Notes under the pieces: model-generated | What the model was told of the DNA's origin: nothing | Seen by the model: only the letters and a program-made list of their open reading frames with translations | The model's database searches: none | Made by a program: the position numbers and the translations under genes | Source of the DNA: Candidatus Woesearchaeota archaeon | Lineage (GTDB): Archaea > Nanobdellota > Nanobdellia > Woesearchaeales > J110 | Reading direction: 5' to 3' | NCBI GenBank assembly: GCA_003694805.1 | Contig: RFJU01000099.1 | Location: 1 to 44,334, forward strand | DNA: 44,334 bases | Shown here: positions 38,474 to 44,334 of the stretch, piece after piece | Numbering within the stretch: the first letter of the stretch is position 1 | Layout: every line of letters begins with the position of its first letter

Positions 38474-38509
38474 TATTCTTCAAAAAATGCTTATTCTTCA
38501 AAAAATGCT
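38474..38509. repeat. Perfect 18-bp tandem duplication
   Basis: TATTCTTCAAAAAATGCT occurs twice without a gap (38474-38491 and 38492-38509), directly on the transcribed side of the aminopeptidase TATA box, where transcription should start. It may be a slippage duplication or paired protein-binding sites. Confidence 0.85.
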
Positions 38510-38697
38510 CTTTTAAAAGCTTTGGTTTTTGTATGTGCCCTTGGCGTGCGTGAAGCGTGAACAGTGAACACCGTCTTTTGCTCGATCTCATTCCTTGTCC
38601 TCGTCTTCGAACCGTCATTACGTCTTTGTTCAATTCGTTCCCGTCCACCCCTCGTGTTTTTCATCATCCTTTTCATCATTCTTTCTTCGTGACGAAA

Positions 38698-38708
38698 GTT
38701 TATAAAGG
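38698..38708 (+). promoter_or_regulatory. TATA box of corA
   Basis: GTTTATAAAGG lies about 29 bp before the ATG at 38733, giving a leaderless transcript. Confidence 0.7.
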
Positions 38709-38732
38709 AACAAGGGCAAGGGATGGCTTGTC

Positions 38733-39674
38733 ATGATGCAGGTTTTGGAATTTGAAAAAGACAAGGTAAAGCCAGTTTCATTCCAGGAGATGCGCTTTCA
38801 CGCGGTGAAGTGGATTGATGTTTTTGAGCCATCAATGGACGAGTTCAAAAAAGTTGCGAAGCTCTGCAACATTCCTTTGCAAGATCTTTTGCGCATTCAA
38901 AAGGATGTTCGTTCTGACGTTTATGAGTACGAGCATTTCAGCTGTGTATTTTTCAAGCAGGCATTTCACAAGGGTTTTTCGTTTCGGGCAAAGGCGATGC
39001 TCATCATCTCTTCGCCAAATCTGATTATCACGCTGAGATTGCATGACAAAGATTTGTTTGAAGGTTTGTTTTCTGAGCGAAACGACCATTTGAAGAGCGC
39101 TTTTGTCAAGGGCTCGAGTGCGTTACTCAATATCATCTTGGAAAGAATTACTCATCGCTACTTTGATTTGATGGATTTGATAGAGGACAAGATCGACAGG
39201 GTGGAGAATGAGGTGCTCTCTAACTTGAAAGAAGGAACGACCAAGCACATATTTGAGCTCAAGAAAGGGCTGATTTATTTTCACCGTGCACTTTCAAGCA
39301 ACAGAGAGTTGCTCAATAAGTTAGAGAAGGGGACTGGCTCGCAGATTAACGAGCGTCATTTGAAAAACCTCCGCTACACCTATGCAGATACGGTCCAGCT
39401 CATCGATATCGCTGCGACGTACAGGGAGGTGTTGGTTTCCGCTATTGATATTTACTTGACGAATGCTTCGAACAACATGAATCTTGTTATGAAGCGCATG
39501 ACTGCCTTGGGATCGCTCGTCCTTGTTCCAACACTCATTACCGGAATTTATGGCATGAATTTCAAGTACATGCCTGAGATTACCTGGCCGTACGGGTATG
39601 CGTTTGCGTGGTTCTTAATCATTTCCTCAGTGGTGGTGCTCTGGACGTATTTTAAGCAGAAAGATTGGCTGTGA
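38733..39674 (+). CDS. corA: CorA family divalent-cation channel
   Basis: This 313-residue protein is a pentameric Mg2+ (or Co2+) channel. A cytoplasmic alpha/beta funnel domain (WIDVFEPSMDEFKKVAKLCN, SSPNLIITLRLHDKDLFE) precedes the long helices (EDKIDRVENEVLSNLKEG, LYFHRALSSNRELLNKLE-like). The two membrane helices flank the signature YGMNF loop (SLVLVPTLITGIYGMNFKYM), and the end KQKDWL is typical. Length is normal. Start and leaderless promoter agree; ATG-ATG offers two adjacent starts. Confidence 0.95.
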   Translation: MMQVLEFEKDKVKPVSFQEMRFHAVKWIDVFEPSMDEFKKVAKLCNIPLQDLLRIQKDVRSDVYEYEHFSCVFFKQAFHKGFSFRAKAMLIISSPNLIITLRLHDKDLFEGLFSERNDHLKSAFVKGSSALLNIILERITHRYFDLMDLIEDKIDRVENEVLSNLKEGTTKHIFELKKGLIYFHRALSSNRELLNKLEKGTGSQINERHLKNLRYTYADTVQLIDIAATYREVLVSAIDIYLTNASNNMNLVMKRMTALGSLVLVPTLITGIYGMNFKYMPEITWPYGYAFAWFLIISSVVVLWTYFKQKDWL

Positions 39675-39870
39675 GTTGAGTGTGAGCTCAAGGAAAAAGA
39701 GAAGAAAAGAGAAGAGTTGGCTTAAAAAAAATTCTTGACTGGTGAGAGCAGTGGCGAAGGCTAAGAGGGGGGCCTGTCGCTATCGGTAAGCTTAAAAAAA
39801 TGCGTGCTTTTTTGCTTTTCGTCTTCAAAGAGAGTTTTGAGCATCATTTGGTTGGGAGAGGTTGTTTCGT

Positions 39871-40965
39871 GTGGGCAGTGTTGAAGAGCGCATAAAGGAG
39901 CTTGAGCATCTTATTGCAACGTGCCAGTACAATAAGCGCACGCAGAAAGCCATAGGGCTCTACAAAGCACAACTAGCCAAGTTAAAGGCGAAGCAGGAAG
40001 CGAGGTCTGGCAAGAGCGGGAAGGGTGAAGGATACCAAGTAAGGAAGACGGGTGACGGCACGGTTATCTTGCTTGGCTTCCCCTCCGTTGGAAAGTCCAC
40101 GCTTCTCAATCAATTAACGGGTGCCAACTCCGAGGTGGGCGAGTATGCTTTCACGACGCTCACCGTCGTCCCCGGCGTTCTTCGTTTCAATCACGCAAAG
40201 ATTCAGGTTCTTGACGTTCCAGGCATCGTCAAGGGAGCCGCAAGCGGGAAGGGGAGGGGAAGAGAAGTGCTTGCGTGTATGCGAAGTGCAGATCTCTGTC
40301 TCATCTTGCTTGACGCGCATCACCCCGAGCACTTGTCCGTCATCAAAAAAGAAGTGTTTGAGACGAACATTCGTCTTGACCAAACAAGGCCCGACGTGAA
40401 AATCAAGAAGAAGACAAGAGGAGGTATTAGCATTGGTACGACAGTGAAGCTTTCGCGAATTGACCCTGATACTATTGAGGCAATCTTGAAGGAGTTTCGC
40501 ATAAACAACGCTGATGTCGTCATCCGTGAAGACATTGATGCTGATCAACTCATCGACGTCATTGAGGGAAACAGAGTGTACATGCCAAGTTTGGTCGTGC
40601 TCAACAAAATTGATGAGCTCTCGAAAAAAGAGTTGGAAGCGGTGAAGAGGAAAGTGCATCCCGATATTTGCATTTCAGCAAAGAACAATGAACATGTTGA
40701 AGAGTTGAAAGCGTTGATTTTTGAAAAGCTCGGACTTATCAGCGTGTTTTTGAAAGAACCTGGAAAAGCGGCGGACATGGAGGAGCCATTGATCATGTTC
40801 CGCGGCGCGAGTGTTCGCGACGTGTGTGAAAAGCTTCATAAAGACTTTGTGAAGAATTTCAAATTCGCGAGAGTGTGGGGGCGCTCTGCCAAGTTCGGCG
40901 GGCAAAAAGTGATGCTGGGCCACTGCTTAGAGAATGGAGATGTTTTGGAGTTGCACATTCGCTGA
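39871..40965 (+). CDS. DRG-family GTPase with TGS domain
   Basis: This protein has about 364 residues. An N-terminal helical region (SVEERIKELEHLIATCQYNK) precedes the GTPase domain with G1 GFPSVGKST, G3 DVPG (DVPGIVKGAASGKGRGREVL, the DRG signature), G4 NKID and G5 SAK. The C-terminal TGS domain starts at EPLIMFRGASVRDVC and ends at GDVLELHIR. DRG proteins bind ribosomes and rescue stalled translation in eukaryotes; the archaeal role is thought similar. The GTG at 39871 is preferred because GGGAGAGG stands nine bases upstream; a TTG at 39862 abuts that site. TATA-like CTTAAAAAAATG lies near 39791. Confidence 0.92.
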   Translation: MGSVEERIKELEHLIATCQYNKRTQKAIGLYKAQLAKLKAKQEARSGKSGKGEGYQVRKTGDGTVILLGFPSVGKSTLLNQLTGANSEVGEYAFTTLTVVPGVLRFNHAKIQVLDVPGIVKGAASGKGRGREVLACMRSADLCLILLDAHHPEHLSVIKKEVFETNIRLDQTRPDVKIKKKTRGGISIGTTVKLSRIDPDTIEAILKEFRINNADVVIREDIDADQLIDVIEGNRVYMPSLVVLNKIDELSKKELEAVKRKVHPDICISAKNNEHVEELKALIFEKLGLISVFLKEPGKAADMEEPLIMFRGASVRDVCEKLHKDFVKNFKFARVWGRSAKFGGQKVMLGHCLENGDVLELHIR

Positions 40966-41159
40966 GTGTTCTGTTCTCGTACTGTTACTGAGCCTTCGTG
41001 GCGGGCTTCTTGGTGGCGAAGGTCGACAAGAGGTCGACAAGATCAGAACATGGAGGGCGAAGCGAGGAAGGGGGGCTGCGAAAAAAAGCACAAAAAGCCG
41101 AACCATTAGATTTTTATGTGAGTAGCTACACCGCTTCTTGCCGTGGAGTGTGGTTTAGC

Positions 41160-43394
41160 ATGAAAATACTGGCGATTCACGCCGACTACGTGAAGGTTGA
41201 ACCAAAGAAGAAAGCAGTTGCCTTGGCCGATGCGGTGCAAGAAGGCAAAGGAGCGATACACGAGCAGGAGTGTTTGGTTGTATTCATTGCCGTAGAGAGT
41301 CGCGACGAAGCTGTTTTGGAGAGCGTTATTTCGAAATTTGCTTCCGAAGTGAAGCAGATAGCAGAGCAGGTAAAGACGAAGCGAATCATGCTCTACCCGT
41401 ATGCTCATCTTTCCTCCGATCTTGCAAGGCCAGAGGTTGCCAAAGAAGCGTTGAATAAGGCGGTTTTGGTCTTGAAAGAGCTTGGTTTCTCGGTGAAGAA
41501 GGCGCCGTTTGGTTGGTACAAAGCGTTCGAGTTAAAATGCAAAGGCCATCCTTTATCAGAACTCTCGCGAGAGATTGTTGGGAGCACCAAGCTAGCTCAT
41601 GCAAGGAGTGAAGAGTTCAAGCTCGAAGAAAAAAAGGTTAGCAAGGAGGAGAAGGTCCGTCTCTCCGCAGCGTTTGCCGTTGCTAAGGCGATTGCAGAGA
41701 TGCAACCAAAGGCGGAGTTCGGACTGGTGGGCCTCCACCAGGACCGCGCGTTCCTCGAAGTGAAAGGGTTGACCATTAAAAAAGAGCAGATTCCCCATCT
41801 TGAAAAGCGTATCATTGCCTTGCTCAAGAAAGGAGGTGCTATTGTTCGTGCGCCTGCCTCGGCGGTTTTGAAGTCAGGGCATGCTGGGCGTGCAGCAAAA
41901 GAATCAAGAGGCCAGGATGAGCGTTTACGGCTTGGCCCTTTGCAAAGAGAGATTATTGAGGACCTTGGAGCTGGCGAAGACGTTCTCATTTGGAGCGCGT
42001 TGGGCGTTTCCCTTGTTCCAACACTCAAACAGCCTTTCTTGAAAGACGTTGGAGAAGTGAAGGCGTTCAAGCTCGTTGACGTTGGAAGCGCGTACTGGCG
42101 CGGGAACGCAAATAATGAGCAGCTTACCAGGCTCTATTGGGTCGGTTTTGCATCGAAAGACGAGCTTGCTGCGTACGAGGAGAGCGTGCGTGAGGCTGAG
42201 CAAAGAGACCATCGCCGGTTGGGGAGGGAGCTGAGAATTTTTTCTATGCACGAAGAAGCGCCAGGCATGCCCTTCTTCCACGATAACGGCATTTTTCTCT
42301 ACAACACACTCGTGCGATTTATGGAAGAGGAAATGTTTCGGCTTGGCTACACGCTGAGCAGGACGCCGCTTATCTTGAACAAGTCTTTGTGGCTTCGCTC
42401 GGGGCATTGGGACCATTACCGCGAGAACATGTATTTCACGAAGATTGACAATCAAGAGTTCGCTGTCAAGCCAATGAACTGCCCGGGGCATATTTTGATG
42501 TATAAAACTCGGCTTCGATCATATCGCGACTTGCCGATAAAGCAGGGAGAGTTCGGCATGGTGCACCGGCACGAGTTGTCGGGTGTGTTGTCAGGATTGT
42601 TTCGGGTGCGATGTTTCACGCAGGACGACGCGCACATCTTCTGCACGGAGGACCAGATTCAAGAGCAGATTATCGAGCTTATCGGGCTTGTTGACAAAGT
42701 GTACAGGACGTTTGGGTTCAAGTACGCTGTTGAGCTCTCTACGAAACCGGAAAAAGCAATGGGCGATCCTAGGATTTGGGAGCTTGCAGAGAATTCGTTG
42801 AAGGACGCGCTGAAAGCCAAGAACATGCCGTTTTCCATCAACGAAGGGGATGGTGCGTTTTATGGTCCTAAGATTGACTTTCACGTTAGGGACGCGATGG
42901 GGAGGAGTTGGCAGTGCGGCACGATTCAGTTGGACTTTTCCATGCCTGAGAAGTTTGATCTTTCCTATGAGGGGAGTGATGGAAAGAAGCACCGACCGGT
43001 TATGATTCACCGAGCAATTTACGGCTCGCTTGAGCGGTTCATCGGCATCTTGCTGGAGCATTTTGGGGGGAAGTTTCCTTTGTGGTTAAGCCCGATGCCT
43101 GTTCGGATCGTGACAGTGACGGATCGTGCTTTGTCTTTTGCCAGGTCTGTTCGTGACGCGCTCAGAAACGAAGGGATTCGTGCTGAGCTTGACGCGAGGG
43201 GCGAGACTATTGGGAAGAAGGTTCGCGAGGCCCGGCTTGACATGGTGAACTTCATCGTAACCATTGGCGACAAGGAGGTCCAGCAAAAAAAGCTGGCGGT
43301 GAGAGATCGTGAAGGGAAGGTTGAATTCGGCGTTGATCTTGATGAGTTCTTGCAACGCCTGAAACGAAAAATTGCTGAAAAAAGTCTTTCCTAA
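41160..43394 (+). CDS. thrS: Threonyl-tRNA synthetase, archaeal type
   Basis: This 744-residue class II synthetase has the archaeal N-terminal editing domain related to D-Tyr deacylase (MKILAIHADYVKVEPKKKAV, KRIMLYPYAHLSSDLARPEV), which removes mischarged serine. The catalytic core has FFHDNGIFLYNTLVRFMEEE, the zinc Cys in MNCPGHI, motif 2 region HRHELSGVLSGLFRVRCFTQ and motif 3 region HRAIYGSLERFIG. The anticodon-binding domain ends the protein (AELDARGETIGKKVREARLD). The start at 41160 is chosen because the protein begins exactly with the editing domain there; the longer frame adds 54 Lys/Arg-rich residues spanning a likely TATA element (TAGATTTTTATG, about 41107). Confidence 0.96.
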   Translation: MKILAIHADYVKVEPKKKAVALADAVQEGKGAIHEQECLVVFIAVESRDEAVLESVISKFASEVKQIAEQVKTKRIMLYPYAHLSSDLARPEVAKEALNKAVLVLKELGFSVKKAPFGWYKAFELKCKGHPLSELSREIVGSTKLAHARSEEFKLEEKKVSKEEKVRLSAAFAVAKAIAEMQPKAEFGLVGLHQDRAFLEVKGLTIKKEQIPHLEKRIIALLKKGGAIVRAPASAVLKSGHAGRAAKESRGQDERLRLGPLQREIIEDLGAGEDVLIWSALGVSLVPTLKQPFLKDVGEVKAFKLVDVGSAYWRGNANNEQLTRLYWVGFASKDELAAYEESVREAEQRDHRRLGRELRIFSMHEEAPGMPFFHDNGIFLYNTLVRFMEEEMFRLGYTLSRTPLILNKSLWLRSGHWDHYRENMYFTKIDNQEFAVKPMNCPGHILMYKTRLRSYRDLPIKQGEFGMVHRHELSGVLSGLFRVRCFTQDDAHIFCTEDQIQEQIIELIGLVDKVYRTFGFKYAVELSTKPEKAMGDPRIWELAENSLKDALKAKNMPFSINEGDGAFYGPKIDFHVRDAMGRSWQCGTIQLDFSMPEKFDLSYEGSDGKKHRPVMIHRAIYGSLERFIGILLEHFGGKFPLWLSPMPVRIVTVTDRALSFARSVRDALRNEGIRAELDARGETIGKKVREARLDMVNFIVTIGDKEVQQKKLAVRDREGKVEFGVDLDEFLQRLKRKIAEKSLS

Positions 43395-43578
43395 ACCGTT
43401 CTCGCGGCGTTCTTGCATATCTCCAGTAGCGATGATAAGTGTTTCAACAAGGAAGAACGTCTCATCTTCGTTGTTGTCTTCGTTGGTTGATAGTAGCAGC
43501 GAGCGTAACACTTATATAGTAGTCTTCGTGGTTTAGGTAATAGAAACATGGATTGAGAGAGGGGTGTTCACAAAAAAA

Positions 43579-43740
43579 ATGGATGTTCAAGTCTTGTTCG
43601 CTTCGCTCAAGGAGAAGTGGCAGAACGGATTTGATACGGTGAAGGCGTACTTTGCTTCCTTGCTCTTTTCTGAGAAGGTAGCGTGGGGAGCGCTTGGAGT
43701 GGGTGTTGTTCTCGTGATTATAGGCATTGCCCTCCTGTGA
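43579..43740 (+). CDS. Small tail-anchored membrane protein
   Basis: This protein has 53 residues. An amphipathic N-terminal part (MDVQVLFASLKEKWQNGF) is followed by one C-terminal helix rich in Gly, Val and Ile (AWGALGVGVVLVIIGIALL). A TATA box CTTATATAG (about 43513-43521) precedes it by some 60 bp. GGGGTG stands about 12 bases before the ATG. Codon use and the clean hydrophobic tail support a real gene, but no family is recognised. Confidence 0.55.
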   Translation: MDVQVLFASLKEKWQNGFDTVKAYFASLLFSEKVAWGALGVGVVLVIIGIALL

Positions 43741-43921
43741 CGAAGGTTTGCAAGAAGGGTGGTGCAGAGAACAGAGATCTTCAAGAATGCGAAGATGCTA
43801 CCATGAATGGGTGACATAAAATATTTATAGTATTCGTTCGCTCTCTCTTCTTGTTGCACGGTTGCGTTTACGGCCGTGATTCAGGGGGAGAAGGAGGTGA
43901 GTTGCAATCGGCCAATTTGAA

Positions 43922-44122
43922 GTGTTTAGCTTCTTGCACAAGGCTGACGGGTGGTTCACGTCAAGAGAGATTGCCGAGCAGCTGGGCGCGAGTTTGGGTT
44001 CTGTTACCATGTCGCTCAAAAAGCTTCGTGAGAGCAACCTTATTGACTGTAGGAGCGGCCCAAAGCAGAACAGTTATGTTTATCGAGGGCTTTGCGGCTC
44101 AGCGGCGAAAAAAAAGCCATGA
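43922..44122 (+). CDS. Winged-helix transcriptional regulator, start uncertain
   Basis: This is a small helix-turn-helix protein of 66 residues from the GTG at 43922: FSFLHKADGWFTSREIAEQL, GASLGSVTMSLKKLRESNLI and the wing DCRSGPKQNSYVYRGL. This is a MarR/ArsR-like winged helix. A perfect Shine-Dalgarno AAGGAGGTGA lies at 43891-43900, but the only in-frame codons at normal distance are non-standard. ATC at 43907 would add IGQFE, which completes the first helix. A TATA box AATATTTATAG is near 43818-43828. Its end overlaps a Lys-rich frame on the other strand. Confidence 0.65.
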   Translation: MFSFLHKADGWFTSREIAEQLGASLGSVTMSLKKLRESNLIDCRSGPKQNSYVYRGLCGSAAKKKP

Positions 44123-44299
44123 TCGCTTTTTCTTGGATGTTTTCGTAGATGACTTCTTCGTTGAAGACTGTTTTGCAGTCTTTCCAGTCTTCTTTTTACT
44201 TTGCGTTTTCTTGCTTGAAGCCTTCTTTGTTTTTTTCGTGACGTTGTGACGAGCCGAAGTCCGAGAAGCCGGCTTCTTAGAGCTGGCTACGCTGCTGGA
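44099..44299 (-). CDS. Lys/Ser/Thr-rich reading frame, incomplete start
   Basis: A minus-strand frame of 66 codons runs from a TGA at 44300-44302 to the TGA at 44099-44101. It reads SSSVASSKKPASRTSARHNV, then a run built only of Lys, Ser, Thr, Ala, Gln and Gly, and ends KKKRSWLFFRR. The composition is that of a nucleic-acid-binding tail (H1-like). No start codon lies in the frame. It overlaps the end of the helix-turn-helix gene by 24 bases. It could be the C-terminal tail of the gene ending at 44277, reached by a +1 frameshift at CTC-TAA-G, or a chance result of a pyrimidine-rich strand. Confidence 0.4.
   Translation of the reverse strand, partial: SSSVASSKKPASRTSARHNVTKKTKKASSKKTQSKKKTGKTAKQSSTKKSSTKTSKKKRSWLFFRR
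44163..44197 (+). terminator. Hairpin and T-run after the winged-helix gene
   Basis: GAAGACTG at 44163-44170 can pair with CAGTCTT at 44176-44182 or with CAGTCTTC at 44185-44192. A T5 run follows at 44193-44197. It may end + strand transcription, but the same bases encode part of the Lys-rich minus-strand frame. Confidence 0.35.
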
Positions 44300-44334
44300 T
44301 CACTTCGATTCCCTTGGGGTGAACGCTATCGAAC
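44277..44334 (-). CDS. Partial CDS, C-terminal end at window edge
   Basis: The last 18 codons of a minus-strand frame enter from beyond the window: FDSVHPKGIEVIQQRSQL followed by TAA at 44277-44279. The peptide looks protein-like, but too little is visible to assign a family. Its stop coincides with the Lys-rich frame in +1 relation. Confidence 0.4.
   Translation of the reverse strand, partial: FDSVHPKGIEVIQQRSQL

Larger units (their letters stand above)
38421..38732. other. Divergent intergenic region between aminopeptidase and CorA
   Basis: These 312 bases hold two promoters and no gene. The leftward one has TATA CTTTTAAAAG (about 38510-38519) with a perfect 18-bp tandem duplication at 38474-38509 beside it. 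The rightward one is the CorA TATA box at 38698-38708. Confidence 0.6.

Noticed and set aside
1-44334. CRISPR arrays, insertion sequences, integrases or phage genes
   Set aside because: No spaced direct repeats, transposase motifs or integrase motifs were seen. The only clear tandem repeat is the 18-bp duplication at 38474-38509.

Overview
The window is archaeal. It carries aIF1A, aIF2-gamma, ribosomal proteins S7, S24e, S27ae, L1, L10/P0 and L12/P1, RpoE'/Rpb7, Spt4, aCPSF1/FttA, a proteasome beta subunit, an archaeal-type ThrRS, a DRG-like GTPase and several class III prepilin signal peptides. TATA boxes lie about 26 bp upstream of many start codons, which implies widespread leaderless transcription. 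The many lipoprotein-like and pilin-like proteins, the reduced P0 and the overall gene style suggest a DPANN archaeon, perhaps Woesearchaeota-like. That placement is inference.

Layout. 1-11 kb: aIF1A, then a secreted subtilase with MopE and dockerin-like calcium repeats, an RDD membrane protein, SppA, S7, four predicted lipoproteins (one DUF192, two Cys-rich) and an AbrB-PhoU regulator divergent from a small zinc-ribbon protein. 11.8-18.4 kb: an information-processing block. aIF2-gamma is on the + strand, facing S27ae, S24e, Spt4, RpoE', a PIN nuclease and a coiled-coil protein on the - strand; L12, L10 and L1 follow. 18.6-19.6 kb: a proteasome-like gene interrupted by two in-frame TAG codons, and a tRNA-Ser(UGA). 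19.7-23.9 kb: two distantly related unknown proteins, aCPSF1 and psmB.

24.0-37.1 kb is the main accessory system: a - strand locus for an archaeal type IV pilus-like or Tad-like surface machine. It has one TadA/FlaI-type ATPase, two TadC/FlaJ-type membrane platforms, two single-pass pseudopilin-like proteins, a winged-helix protein, a large coiled-coil protein, a small two-helix membrane protein and six pilin-like proteins. All six pilins share an unusual four-cysteine pattern, and one carries MopE-type repeats and a Gly-rich tail, like a tip adhesin.

37.3-44.3 kb: an aminopeptidase T-like protein, CorA, the DRG-like GTPase, ThrRS, a 53-residue membrane protein, a winged-helix protein, and an edge region with a Lys-rich reading frame that may be joined to an upstream gene by a frameshift.

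The strongest leads are the double-amber proteasome-like gene, the six-member four-cysteine pilin family with its machine, and the MopE/dockerin calcium modules shared between the secreted protease and the putative pilus tip protein.
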